The notes below the pieces were generated by a model. That model worked only from the letters and a program-made list of their open reading frames with translations, did not search any database and was not told where the DNA came from. The position numbers and the translations under genes are program-made. A stretch of DNA of 64,000 nucleotides from Burkholderiales bacterium (GTDB taxonomy: Bacteria; Pseudomonadota; Gammaproteobacteria; Burkholderiales; Nitrosomonadaceae). The stretch spans positions 48,021-112,020 of the forward strand of contig JACKLU010000009.1 in assembly GCA_024235735.1 (NCBI GenBank), written 5' to 3'. Below, piece after piece: positions 16,724 through 25,802 of the stretch; position 1 is the stretch's first letter, and each line of letters opens with the position of its first letter.

Positions 16724-19090
16724 ATGAAATTTTCTGAAAGTTGGTTGCGGACTTTTGTAAATCCGGATTATACGAGCGATGAGCTTGCTCATGCGTTGAC
16801 TATGGCTGGTTTGGAAGTCGAAAATTTAGAACCTGTTGCCGCTTCGTTTGAGCATGTTGTCGTGGCCGAAGTGCTGGGCGTCGAGAATCATCCGGAAGCG
16901 GATCGATTAAAGATTTGTCAGGTCAGCGTTGGAGAGCATGCGAAGGAACCACTACAGATTGTCTGTGGCGCTCCAAATGTAAAACCTGGCATTAAAGTGC
17001 CGTGTGCGCTGATTGGTGGAAAGTTGCCTGGTATTGAAATAAAGAAGGTGAAACTACGCGGTGTCTTGTCGTTTGGAATGTTATGTTCGGCACGGGAACT
17101 GGGAATCAATGAAAATGCGGACGGATTGATGGTCCTGCCTGACGATGCACCAACGGGTCAAAATTTTCGTGACTATTACGCACTAAACGATAAGGTTTTT
17201 ACGCTAAGTCTGACACCGAACAGAGCCGATTGTTTGAGTGTTTATGGGATTGCGCGGGAAATCTCCGCGATTACCGACACACTGTTGGCGCCGTTAAAAA
17301 TAAGTCATGCGTCTGAAGAAATCCCCGATAAGATCGAAGTGCATATTAAGGCACCCGATGCATGTCCTCTGTATTGTGGCCGTATTATTCGAGGCATCAA
17401 TTTGAATGTTGATCCACCTCTGTGGATGAAACAGCGACTGGAAAGAAGTGGTTTGCGCTCAATCAATGCTGTGGTCGATACGACTAATTATGTTCTGCTT
17501 GAAACGGGGCAGCCAATGCACGCATTTGATTTAGCCAGATTGGAGGGTGCGATCCGGGTGCGCTATGCGGAAGCAGGAGAAAAGATAACACTGTTGAATG
17601 ACAGTGAGATAGTACTCACGCCTGATATGTTATTGATTGTGGATGATTATAAACCTTTGGCATTGGCCGGTATTATGGGTGGATTGGAAAGTGCTGTAGT
17701 ATCGGAGACAGTCGATATTTTTCTGGAATGTGCATTTTTTATCCCGAATTGTATCTCGGGTAAATCATTTACACTTGGTTTTAGTTCGGATTCTGCTCAC
17801 CGATTTGAACGCGGTGTCGATTTTGCGGCAACTCGCAGCGTGCTCGAATATGCGACTGAACTCATTCAGTCGATCTGCGGTGGCAAGGTTGGGCCGGTAA
17901 TTGAAACGAAGTATCAATTACCCGAAAGGCGTCAGGTTGCAGTTCGTTCTGATCGTGTCAGGCGTGTGTTGGGCATTTCGCTGACTACTGACCAAATCTT
18001 TGAATACTTTAAACGCCTGCAATTTGTGTTTTCGGAAAACGATGGGATTTTTTATGTAACACCGCCAAGCTATCGATTTGATCTTGTCATTGAAGAAGAT
18101 TTCATCGAGGAACTGGCGCGCATTCATGGTTATGATGCCATTCTGGCACAGCAGCCAAGGGCAGAGCTCTCGATGTTGGCGGTTCCGGAAAAAAAGCATA
18201 CACCTGCAGCAATCAAGCAGATGCTTGTTATGCGAGATTATCAGGAAGTGGTCAATTATGCTTTTGTGGATGAATTCTGGGAACGAGATTTGTTGCAGAA
18301 CAGCCGTCCGATTGTACTAAAAAATCCGATTGCTAGTCATATGAGTGTCATGCGCAGTGGCTTGATCGGGGGGCTGATCGCTAATCTGCAGTTTAATCTG
18401 AATCGCAAACAGGACCGGGTGCGTTTGTTTGAAATGGGGGGATGTTTTGAGTGCGATTCGAACGGGAACTATCGTCAGTTTGATAAATTAGCAGGACTGG
18501 GATGCGGCGACGTGTACCCTGAACAATGGGGAGAATCGGCGAGAACGATTGATTTTTTTGATTTAAAGGCCGATATTGAAGTGCTATTTCATGCGCGCGA
18601 ATTGAATTTTCAACCAGGATCGCATCCTGCATTTCATCCGGGTAAATCAGCCAGAATTATTGTGGAGCAGAATTTTGCCGGATGGCTAGGCGAGTTGCAT
18701 CCGCATTGGCAGAAAAAATTTGACTTGCCTCGATCTGTTGTTCTGTTTGAACTTTCGCTTGACTGCTTGCTGCCGAAGTCATTGGCGCATGCAAAAGAAA
18801 TGTCTAAATATCCTCCTGTTAGGAGAGATATCGCAATTACTGTCGATAATCAAGTTGCAGTACAGTCGCTTTTGGATGTGATGCAAGAAAATAAACCGGA
18901 GATAGTAACCGAAATCGTCTTATTTGATATGTATCGTGGAAAATCTGTTGGCGAAAAAAGAAAAAGTCTCGCGTTCAGAATCCTGTTGCAGGATATTGAG
19001 AAAACACTGACCGATGAAGAGATTGATAATGCAATATCCAGCCTGCTTCATGTTCTTGAACTAAAATTTTGTGCGACATTAAGAGTCTGA
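16724..19090 (+). CDS. pheT: phenylalanyl-tRNA synthetase beta subunit
   Basis: 788 residues, full length. Domains in order: tRNA-binding EMAP/OB fold (~39-150, VVVAEVLGVENHPEADRLKIC), B3/B4 editing module (~210-380), B5 domain (~400-475), catalytic-like core and the C-terminal anticodon-binding FDX-ACB domain (SKYPPVRRDIAITVD, ~695 on). Lies 36 nt after pheS. Confidence 0.97.
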   Translation: MKFSESWLRTFVNPDYTSDELAHALTMAGLEVENLEPVAASFEHVVVAEVLGVENHPEADRLKICQVSVGEHAKEPLQIVCGAPNVKPGIKVPCALIGGKLPGIEIKKVKLRGVLSFGMLCSARELGINENADGLMVLPDDAPTGQNFRDYYALNDKVFTLSLTPNRADCLSVYGIAREISAITDTLLAPLKISHASEEIPDKIEVHIKAPDACPLYCGRIIRGINLNVDPPLWMKQRLERSGLRSINAVVDTTNYVLLETGQPMHAFDLARLEGAIRVRYAEAGEKITLLNDSEIVLTPDMLLIVDDYKPLALAGIMGGLESAVVSETVDIFLECAFFIPNCISGKSFTLGFSSDSAHRFERGVDFAATRSVLEYATELIQSICGGKVGPVIETKYQLPERRQVAVRSDRVRRVLGISLTTDQIFEYFKRLQFVFSENDGIFYVTPPSYRFDLVIEEDFIEELARIHGYDAILAQQPRAELSMLAVPEKKHTPAAIKQMLVMRDYQEVVNYAFVDEFWERDLLQNSRPIVLKNPIASHMSVMRSGLIGGLIANLQFNLNRKQDRVRLFEMGGCFECDSNGNYRQFDKLAGLGCGDVYPEQWGESARTIDFFDLKADIEVLFHARELNFQPGSHPAFHPGKSARIIVEQNFAGWLGELHPHWQKKFDLPRSVVLFELSLDCLLPKSLAHAKEMSKYPPVRRDIAITVDNQVAVQSLLDVMQENKPEIVTEIVLFDMYRGKSVGEKRKSLAFRILLQDIEKTLTDEEIDNAISSLLHVLELKFCATLRV

Positions 19091-19307
19091 AAAATGATTC
19101 ATTTGTCATATAAAATTATGAATATAAATGAAAAAATAATAATATAGCAGCTAATCTTTTGTTGATAATTGATATAATAAAAACTATATAGTGTTAATTA
19201 GCATGCTGAGATAGCAAGACATGGGGGCGAAAAATATCTCAACGCGTAAATCATAGTACAGCACTATTTTAAGAAGAATTTAATCTGATAACTATGCGGA
19301 GAAAAGA

Positions 19308-19619
19308 ATGGCTCTAACTAAAGCTGAATTGGCTGATTTGTTATTTGAAAATGTTGGACTGAACAAACGTGAAGCGAAGGACATGGTCGAGTCTTTCTAT
19401 GAGGAAGTTCGTATAGCATTGGAAAAAGGCGAAGGCGTCAAATTATCAGGTTTTGGCAATTTTCATTTGCGAACTAAACCGCAGCGGCCTGGCCGTAATC
19501 CTAAAACCGGAGAAGAAATACCGATTACCGCGCGACGCGTTGTGACGTTTCATGCCAGCCAGAAGCTTAAAACCATGGTTGAACAGAATTATCATGGAAA
19601 ACAAGAAAGCAACTCATAG
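19308..19619 (+). CDS. ihfA: integration host factor alpha subunit
   Basis: 103-residue HU/IHF family DNA-bending protein. It begins MALTKAELADLLFENVGLNKREAKDMVE. The beta-arm carries GFGNFHLRTKPQRPGRNPKTGE, with the Pro that intercalates into DNA. Placement directly after pheT is diagnostic of ihfA (himA) rather than HU. A 217-nt AT-rich gap before it probably holds its own promoter. Confidence 0.96.
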   Translation: MALTKAELADLLFENVGLNKREAKDMVESFYEEVRIALEKGEGVKLSGFGNFHLRTKPQRPGRNPKTGEEIPITARRVVTFHASQKLKTMVEQNYHGKQESNS

Positions 19620-19989
19620 ATTTCCACCGATTCCGGCGAAACGCTATTTTACAATTGGCGAGGTTGGCGTGTTATGCGGCGTCAAACCTCATGTTTTGCG
19701 TTACTGGGAACAAGAGTTTACACAGCTGAGACCCGTTAAGCGCCGTGGAAACAGGCGCTATTATCAACATCAAGAAGTCTTGCTGATCCGTAGAATCAGA
19801 GAACTTCTATATGATCATGGATTCACCATCAATGGCGCCCGAAGCCGGCTGGAGCAGAACGATTCAGGCGCAAAATCCTCACAAATGGCGATTTCCGGAG
19901 TGCGACAGGGACAAGCGGAATCGCCGGTTGATCTGAGCTACTTACGCAACGAGCTTCAGAGCATAATAGCTTTTTTAGCAACCAAGTAA
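19594..19989 (+). CDS. MerR-family transcriptional regulator
   Basis: 131 residues. The ATG at 19594 overlaps the end of ihfA by 26 nt, a conserved arrangement in beta/gammaproteobacteria. The N-terminal winged helix-turn-helix reads RYFTIGEVGVLCGVKPHVLRYWEQEF, with the second wing RRGNRRYYQHQEV. The C-terminal effector region is short and has no Cys pair, so it is not a classical metal or redox MerR sensor. The ligand is unknown. Translation is probably coupled to ihfA. Confidence 0.9.
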   Translation: MENKKATHRFPPIPAKRYFTIGEVGVLCGVKPHVLRYWEQEFTQLRPVKRRGNRRYYQHQEVLLIRRIRELLYDHGFTINGARSRLEQNDSGAKSSQMAISGVRQGQAESPVDLSYLRNELQSIIAFLATK

Positions 19990-20044
19990 GCTGTCGTGAG
20001 TATATGTTGACTTATCTCATGTGTTTAATATTCTGCTTGTTTGC

Positions 20045-20050
20045 TATAAT
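20045..20050 (+). promoter_or_regulatory. likely -10 box of tRNA-Pro
   Basis: TATAAT 11 nt before the mature tRNA start. No good -35 hexamer is visible at the usual spacing, so only the -10 is called. Confidence 0.4.
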
Positions 20051-20060
20051 CCATTATAAG

Positions 20061-20137
<77 letters not shown>

Positions 20138-20379
20138 TGATTGGATACACATTCTGATAGCTTTCTATCGCTTCCCGATTTAAAAGAATGATTCAAATCA
20201 TTAACAGATTCTGTGCTTGTTTATACTTATCGCACTTCATATTTGATATCAATATGTTTCACCGAACGAAAGTAGGGTGAAGGGTATTACAATAAAAGCG
20301 GACTGGATACGAAAGATTTGATCAATCGCACTTCATTTTTCTTGATTCGGTTTCCGATTTTATAGATAACAATTCAATA

Positions 20380-21141
20380 ATGCGTATTTTAGTCAGTAAT
20401 GATGATGGCTATTTTTCACCAGGATTGGCATGTCTGGCCGAAGCACTATCCAGCGTGGCCGAAATCATAGTAGTAGCGCCAGAGCGTGACAGAAGCGGCT
20501 CAAGCAATTCCTTGACATTGGATCGACCACTAAGTTTGCGTCGTTCGTCCAATGGATTTTATTATGTCAATGGAACACCAACGGATTGTGTTCACCTTGC
20601 GGTTACCGGTATGCTGGATGTACTGCCCGACATGGTTATTTCAGGCATCAATGATGGTGCGAATATGGGAGATGATACGATTTACTCCGGAACTGTTGCT
20701 GCTGCAACGGAAGGATTTTTATTGGGCGTGCCCTCGCTGGCAGTATCTTTGGCTGATGTCACCAAGGGATGCTATGCTACAGCAGCGCGAGTAGCGGTCA
20801 ATATGGTTAAGCGGTTTAAACAGAATGAGTTGAAAATTCCCATTTTGCTGAATATCAATGTTCCTGATGTTGAATACGACCAACTTGAGGGTATCAAGGT
20901 AACACGATTAGGCCGGCGACATAAAGCCGAACCGGTAATCAGATCCCTAACTCCGCGTGGAGATACTGTATATTGGGTGGGTGCGGCTGGTGCTGCGCAG
21001 GATGCGGGTGAGGGGACGGACTTCGATGCTGTACGTTGCAATCATGTTTCAGTTACACCGTTGCAAATTGATTTGACACGATTTGACCAGATGGGGTTTG
21101 TGAGTGAGTGGCTGAGCAGGCAAGCATCACTCGATGAATAG
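20380..21141 (+). CDS. surE: 5'/3'-nucleotidase SurE
   Basis: Survival protein SurE, a metal-dependent nucleoside monophosphate phosphatase, 253 residues. N-terminal metal loop SNDDGYFSPG (Asp8, Asp9), then RDRSGSSNSLT and the SGINDGANMGDDTIYSGTVAAA block. First gene of the surE-pcm-nlpD set, conserved in proteobacteria and linked to stationary-phase survival. Confidence 0.96.
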   Translation: MRILVSNDDGYFSPGLACLAEALSSVAEIIVVAPERDRSGSSNSLTLDRPLSLRRSSNGFYYVNGTPTDCVHLAVTGMLDVLPDMVISGINDGANMGDDTIYSGTVAAATEGFLLGVPSLAVSLADVTKGCYATAARVAVNMVKRFKQNELKIPILLNINVPDVEYDQLEGIKVTRLGRRHKAEPVIRSLTPRGDTVYWVGAAGAAQDAGEGTDFDAVRCNHVSVTPLQIDLTRFDQMGFVSEWLSRQASLDE

Positions 21142-21240
21142 GTCATTATGGACTCAAGTAGTGTTGAGCGATATAACAAAACATCATGTATTCATGAAGT
21201 TAGAATTGCCCTGTAACGCAGTGGGTAGTAGTCGGTGAAT

Positions 21241-21897
21241 ATGCATCTTTTAGGCATAGGAATGACATCGCATCGAACGCGTATGCGTATGATTGAGCGC
21301 CTTCGCGCTCAAGGTATTACTGACGAAGTTGTATTATCGGTTATGGGCGCAATTCCGCGCCATCTTTTTGTCGAAGAGGCGCTAGCCAGTCGTGCATATG
21401 AGGATGTAGCTCTGCCGATTAACTACGGACAGACAATTTCCAGTCCATGGATGGTGGCGCGTATGAGTGAGTTGTTGCGAGCCAATTCAGCGCTCAATAA
21501 AGTATTGGAAATTGGTACTGGCTGTGGTTACCAGACTGCTGTACTGGCAAGATTGGCGAGATTGGTTTATTCAATTGAGCGTATAGGGCCATTATTAACA
21601 AAAACACGCATTCGTTTACACAAACTTCAGGTCAGAAATATTCATTTGAAGCATGCTGACGGATTACTAGGGTTGTCTGATGCTGCTCCGTTTGATGGTA
21701 TTATCATGACTGCTGTCACAACGCATATACCCGATACGCTGCTGGAACAGTTGGCTGTTGGCGGAAAAATTGTTTTTCCCCGGGGCAGTCAAAAGCAGAA
21801 TTTATGTATTATTGAAAGAAATTCGCAAGGCTACGCAGAAAAAATACTGGAAGAGGTAAATTTTGTTCCCATTATATCCGGCGTTGTTAAAAAATAG
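21241..21897 (+). CDS. pcm: protein-L-isoaspartate O-methyltransferase
   Basis: Repairs isoaspartyl residues in aged proteins by SAM-dependent methylation; about 218 residues. Motifs: PINYGQTISSPWMVARM (substrate loop) and the SAM-binding LEIGTGCGYQTAVLA (~84-98). The ATG at 21241 is used; a GTG two codons upstream (21235) is an alternative. It ends 20 nt before nlpD. Confidence 0.95.
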   Translation: MHLLGIGMTSHRTRMRMIERLRAQGITDEVVLSVMGAIPRHLFVEEALASRAYEDVALPINYGQTISSPWMVARMSELLRANSALNKVLEIGTGCGYQTAVLARLARLVYSIERIGPLLTKTRIRLHKLQVRNIHLKHADGLLGLSDAAPFDGIIMTAVTTHIPDTLLEQLAVGGKIVFPRGSQKQNLCIIERNSQGYAEKILEEVNFVPIISGVVKK

Positions 21898-21916
21898 TGA
21901 TGCTGAGGAAATTGCG

Positions 21917-22954
21917 ATGGATAATAATCAAGAATTATTGAAAACCGGTATCCGAGGGATGTCGGTCGCTATAGTCTGGCTGTTATTTTTTTCATGGTTA
22001 ATTACTGGTTGTGAGACGACAAAAGGACCGGCGCCTGTTGCTGAGCGTGCTGCTGTTCCGACTACTGTCCCAGAAAGGACGATGAATGTCCCGTCTTCTG
22101 AGCAAACTGATTCATTTTATATTGTGCAACGGGGGGATACGCTTTATGGTATTGCGCTCAAGCATGGCATTAGTCAGAAGGATTTGGCAGAGTGGAATAA
22201 CATAAACGACCCGCACTCCATTAGACCAGGGCAACGCATTAATTTGTCGCTGACTTCCGGAAACGCGGGGCCGGTGCTATTCGCGGTACCACATCAATCC
22301 ACGATGCCGATCGTGGATTCGTCCTTGGACTTGACTGGAAATGCGGTTGATTCGACTCAATATCCGGCATTAGAAGGAACTGCATCGCAGGCAGTTAAGA
22401 CATCACCAAAAGCCCTAAAACTGCCTTACTCGGAGCAGAATGTGGCGCTTTTGCAGCATTCTGCCAATCCTTCCTTGAGCGTAGCTGATAGAGAGCAGGT
22501 TGTTTCTTCTGGAGCGGGCACGCGAATCGAGAATGCACCCAATCCGCCTGTGGAAAGCACCAGTCTGGCTATGCATGCCCCGGCGGTGTCAAATTGGATC
22601 TGGCCGACAAGTGGTCAATTACTTTCTTCTTTTTCGGCTAATTCCAAGGGGCTGAAAATCTCTGGACAAATGGGACAAGCCATTGTGGCTACCGCTGCGG
22701 GGGAGGTGGTTTACAGCGGCGATGGATTGCGTGGATATGGCAATCTTATCATTATTAAGCATAATGATACCCTTCTAAGCGCATACGCGCATAACAGCAA
22801 ATTGCTTGTAAAAGAAGGAGAAACCGTTACACAGGGACAACAAATTGCAGAAATGGGAAGCACTGATACTGATTCTCCACAGCTGCACTTTGAAATCAGG
22901 CGGCATGGGAAGCCGGTTGATCCCATGGAGTTTTTACCCGTAAATCCAGGATAA
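21917..22954 (+). CDS. nlpD: NlpD-like murein hydrolase activator lipoprotein
   Basis: 345-residue lipoprotein with signal sequence and lipobox LITGC (Cys32). LysM domain at ~71-118 (YIVQRGDTLYGIALKHGI). A variable Ser/Pro-rich linker is followed by an M23/LytM domain (~230-342). The LytM domain keeps only LHFEIRR of the zinc ligands, so, as in E. coli NlpD, it is likely inactive as a peptidase and instead activates amidases during cell division. GAGGAA precedes the ATG at 21917. The usual next gene, rpoS, is not here. Confidence 0.92.
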   Translation: MDNNQELLKTGIRGMSVAIVWLLFFSWLITGCETTKGPAPVAERAAVPTTVPERTMNVPSSEQTDSFYIVQRGDTLYGIALKHGISQKDLAEWNNINDPHSIRPGQRINLSLTSGNAGPVLFAVPHQSTMPIVDSSLDLTGNAVDSTQYPALEGTASQAVKTSPKALKLPYSEQNVALLQHSANPSLSVADREQVVSSGAGTRIENAPNPPVESTSLAMHAPAVSNWIWPTSGQLLSSFSANSKGLKISGQMGQAIVATAAGEVVYSGDGLRGYGNLIIIKHNDTLLSAYAHNSKLLVKEGETVTQGQQIAEMGSTDTDSPQLHFEIRRHGKPVDPMEFLPVNPG

Positions 22955-22973
22955 TTTCAGGTAATTTCGCTGA

Positions 22974-23432
22974 TTGCAATACAGCTTAAAGCCGCACAGG
23001 CAAGTTTCTGCAGTTGTTCACCTTAAACCTTCCAGACAACTGACATGCATGCTCATTATGGCGCATTGCGCTGTTATACCTTTGGTGTGGCTATTGACAG
23101 CAGCGCTCAGCTTCAAGTTTGCGATCATGCTTATGGTAACGATCAGCTTGTATTACTATTTACGACAAGATGCGCTGCTTAATTTTCCGTGTTCAGTGGT
23201 CTCGTTCACATTAACTGATGGAAAAAGCTGTGTACTGAAAATGCGCAATGGCAGCGAGAAGGAATGTGCTGTCTTGGCAATCTCGTACGTTTCCGCTTAT
23301 CTAACTGTGCTGATTCTGCAACCCGTTTGCTATTGGAATTTTCGAAGTGTGATTATTCTTCCGGATAGTGTTGATGCCGAGGAATTCCGGCGGCTAAGAA
23401 TATTGCTTCGCTGGAAATGGAAGCATGTCTGA
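22974..23432 (+). CDS. YgfX/CptA-family membrane protein
   Basis: 152 residues with two transmembrane helices (~27-62). The C-terminal signature DSVDAEEFRRLRILLRWKW is typical of the YgfX family (inner-membrane protein that pairs with SdhE in enterics and was described as toxin CptA). The start is TTG at 22974 with a weak AGGTAA upstream. No sdhE is adjacent. Family call is by C-terminal signature and topology. Confidence 0.65.
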   Translation: MQYSLKPHRQVSAVVHLKPSRQLTCMLIMAHCAVIPLVWLLTAALSFKFAIMLMVTISLYYYLRQDALLNFPCSVVSFTLTDGKSCVLKMRNGSEKECAVLAISYVSAYLTVLILQPVCYWNFRSVIILPDSVDAEEFRRLRILLRWKWKHV

Positions 23433-23520
23433 GTTTATGAATAAAAATAGCGCATGGAAAAGACGTTAGTCAGAATCTTCATGCGCCACTTTTACTTTTT
23501 GAGTATTTGTTAAAGTTATT

Positions 23521-23880
23521 TCAGCGCATTTTCCATTCTTTATAGGTTGTTTCGCGATCGAAATTGTCCCAGACATAGCTGGGTTGAACAATGGGTGTCG
23601 TTGGTACTGGGAAAGTTGCGATATCCAGTGCGCCTGAAAGACTGCGACCAACACTGTGAAACAGACCGGTGAAAAGACCTGCGGTCATTCCATATGTTGC
23701 GCCATGTCTACGGCCGGTTATTATCATGGTTTTCGGAATTTCTACAAAACCCGTGACTGCGTTAGCTATACCGGTACCCAATTTTTCACCAACTTTTGTT
23801 GAGTAATTGTGCGCCATGACACTGGTGGGGAGAAGTGTCAATGCTGCGAATAGCAGAAAAATACGAATCAATTTATACAT
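23521..23880 (-). CDS. exosortase system-associated protein, TIGR04073-like
   Basis: 119-residue secreted protein with signal peptide ending SVMA (residue ~23). The mature part reads KVGEKLGTGIANAVTGFVEIPKTMI, the hallmark of the TIGR04073 family, often seen in genomes with the PEP-CTERM/exosortase sorting system. No PEP-CTERM tail is present and the function is unknown. It is the downstream member of a run of minus-strand envelope genes. Confidence 0.7.
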   Translation of the reverse strand: MYKLIRIFLLFAALTLLPTSVMAHNYSTKVGEKLGTGIANAVTGFVEIPKTMIITGRRHGATYGMTAGLFTGLFHSVGRSLSGALDIATFPVPTTPIVQPSYVWDNFDRETTYKEWKMR

Positions 23881-23948
23881 GAAAAAAGCCTTTTTTAAGA
23901 TGTAAATGAGTCAAAAATATATCAGCTGTTCTGATTGCTGTTATTTGA

Positions 23949-24455
23949 TTAATCAGATTTTTGTTTCAAGAACCGCATAATCCTTTCAACTTCAGAACCT
24001 ATCTGGTGATACGGATAATTTTGTTTTTCCAGTTCTGTTCTAATTAGAAAGGACATTTCCAGAACGAGCAGCTCCATCGTATTTTTATCACCTTTCGATA
24101 TCGCCTCCTGATATTCTTTCTGGAAGCGGTTAATTGCGTCCATCATTTTGGTATTGTTTTCATCAGTCGGCAAAATAGAGCTGAGTTCATATTTCAGATT
24201 GCTGGACAAATTGGCCGGTGTTTCATTTGTAACGGTCTGGGTATCAGGGGGGAAGAGTTTGTTTAAATGAATTGAACTCATGATTAGAACAACGCCGGAA
24301 AGTATTGTGGTGAGAATGAACCGCCAGATGCCGTATGTTTTTCCAAAAAAATGAATCGTTTTTGTTTTCTTGAAATTGAGGCGAATGAGTGCAGATAATC
24401 CAATAAAAAATATAATGGCCCCTGCGGCCATTATGAAAGGTACAATCGGATTCAC
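23949..24455 (-). CDS. hypothetical two-helix membrane protein
   Basis: 168 residues, no recognised family. Two transmembrane helices (~5-26 and ~44-64) are followed by a ~100-residue polar, probably helical C-terminal domain. Upstream on the minus strand, AGGGAGT precedes the ATG. The intact frame, ribosome-binding site and orientation with its neighbours support a real gene. Confidence 0.6.
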   Translation of the reverse strand: MNPIVPFIMAAGAIIFFIGLSALIRLNFKKTKTIHFFGKTYGIWRFILTTILSGVVLIMSSIHLNKLFPPDTQTVTNETPANLSSNLKYELSSILPTDENNTKMMDAINRFQKEYQEAISKGDKNTMELLVLEMSFLIRTELEKQNYPYHQIGSEVERIMRFLKQKSD

Positions 24456-24639
24456 AGTTTTTTTACTCCCTGAATGTCTTATTTATCATTTAGTTATGCT
24501 GTGTTGGAAGCAGAAAGGCGCACTGTTTTCTCAGTACAGTAATTATCATCAAATAATATGCGCATATCAGCGAGCTATTTTAGCTTAAAACCTGCAATTA
24601 GAAATATGGATTATTTTTGTTCGCGGATTCAATTGAGAT

Positions 24640-24681
24640 GGCCGTTCACAGAACGTAATTAGAAAAAGCGAATGAACGGCC
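24640..24681. other. inverted repeat downstream of Gly-zipper gene 2
   Basis: GGCCGTTCA (24640-24648) and TGAACGGCC (24673-24681) are perfect 9-bp arms around 24 nt. It lies just past the stop of the minus-strand gene at 24692. It lacks a T-run, so the role is uncertain: weak terminator or mRNA end structure. Confidence 0.4.
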
Positions 24682-24691
24682 TTCAAATTAA

Positions 24692-25237
24692 TTACTGCGG
24701 TGGTGGGGGTGGTGGATTGCCAGGCGGCGGCGGTGGTGGCGTAAACCCAGGGGGAGGGGGTAAAATTTTTACAGGCTGGGGTGAAACTGAAGATTGTTCA
24801 TTGGAGAATCTCCCTGTGACGGGAACCCGGTGCCCTTTTGCATACATGCATTGGATATAATTGATGTCATATCGATATTGAGCTTCATAACCCGAAGTTC
24901 TCGATGTGCCAGATCCGGCCAGACCTCCAGCGAGCAGGCCGGTTCCGGCGCCAATTGCGGCGCCTTCTCCACCGCCAAGCGCGGCGCCTGCCGCAGCACC
25001 TAAGGCAGCGCCTACAGCGGCGCTTTCAACACCACTGGAAACAGAGGCATCTCTTGGCGTGATTCCTCCAATTTGGGCATACGCATAACGCCTGCATTCG
25101 TAATCATCGTAGCGGAATTGTTCAAAATTTTTATTGGCGCCGGGTAATACCATAATGCTCGGACTGTTGGGCAGGCTGACACAGGCAGCAAGGAATGTAG
25201 CAGCAACCGGATAAAGTAATTTGCGGATAGTAAACAT
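24692..25237 (-). CDS. Gly-zipper lipoprotein, copy 2
   Basis: 181 residues. Signal peptide with lipobox LAAC (Cys19). After PNSPSIMVLPGANKNFEQFRYDDYECRRYA comes a Gly-zipper stretch (~72-110) rich in AALGAAAG, GGGEGAAIG and GTGLLAGG, which should pack in the membrane as paired helices (YMGG/Omp Gly-zipper type). A second conserved block, YDINYIQCMYAKGHRVPV, and a poly-proline tail follow. It is a clear paralogue of the product of 25803-26309 and lies 16 nt after the secreted protein gene at 25254. Likely an outer-membrane-associated structural lipoprotein. Confidence 0.8.
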   Translation of the reverse strand: MFTIRKLLYPVAATFLAACVSLPNSPSIMVLPGANKNFEQFRYDDYECRRYAYAQIGGITPRDASVSSGVESAAVGAALGAAAGAALGGGEGAAIGAGTGLLAGGLAGSGTSRTSGYEAQYRYDINYIQCMYAKGHRVPVTGRFSNEQSSVSPQPVKILPPPPGFTPPPPPPGNPPPPPPQ

Positions 25238-25253
25238 ATTTCATACCTCTTGA

Positions 25254-25676
25254 TCATTGTTGAGTCGGCGGTGCGGGATCTACCCGCTGCCAGCCACCGG
25301 GGCACTGTTTAACATAGGGGTAATAGCCTTCGGGGTTGGTGCAGTAGTACCAGTAATGCGTTTGTGATTGAGTCGCTGGAGGCGACTCTTGCTGCTGAAT
25401 ATAAACCGGTGGTGTCGGAGATACTATAACCGGCGGTGTTGCAGGAACGACAATAGGAGGCGCACCATAAAAAGGTGGATAAAAAAAGGGATCATAATAC
25501 CCATAACCACCATAACCACCATAACCACCATAACCACCATAACCATCATAGAAACCTGGGTAACCTAAGTTTATTCCAAAACTGAAGTGATCAAAATGCC
25601 CGCCATGTGCAGTTGCAAAATGACTGGTAATAAGCGTCATTAGTGTAAAGATGGATAACAGGGAAAATTTTTTCAT
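25254..25676 (-). CDS. Tyr/Gly-rich secreted protein with YWYYC module, copy 2
   Basis: 140 residues. Signal peptide (ends ATA, ~23) then HGGHFDHF and a GYGGYGGYGGYGGYG repeat, coded by a 9-bp tandem repeat. A Pro/Val-rich linker with VYIQQQ leads to a C-terminal module YWYYCTNPEGYYPYVKQCPGGW with two Cys, likely a disulfide. The same module ends the product of 26333-26926. I recognise the pattern as a conserved uncharacterised one in proteobacteria but know no function. Paired with the Gly-zipper gene downstream. Confidence 0.75.
   Translation of the reverse strand: MKKFSLLSIFTLMTLITSHFATAHGGHFDHFSFGINLGYPGFYDGYGGYGGYGGYGGYGYYDPFFYPPFYGAPPIVVPATPPVIVSPTPPVYIQQQESPPATQSQTHYWYYCTNPEGYYPYVKQCPGGWQRVDPAPPTQQ
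25501..25545. repeat. 9-bp tandem repeat, five copies
   Basis: Five perfect copies of CCATAACCA, encoding the Tyr-Gly-Gly repeat on the minus strand. The unit is a multiple of three, so slippage would change repeat number without breaking the frame. Confidence 0.95.
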
Positions 25677-25802
25677 AAAGGCATTCCTGCTTAAGCTGAA
25701 GTTAGGAAGTTATTAATGATAGCTGTTGATAGTATGTTCTGATCAAATCATCCTTAAATCGAAGCTGTGAGTAAGTGGGAGATCAATGAGCCTGGTTTGC
25801 GT

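Noticed and set aside
24672..24860. Gly-rich plus-strand frame (GGGGG runs)
   Set aside because: Antisense of the poly-Pro tail of Gly-zipper copy 2.
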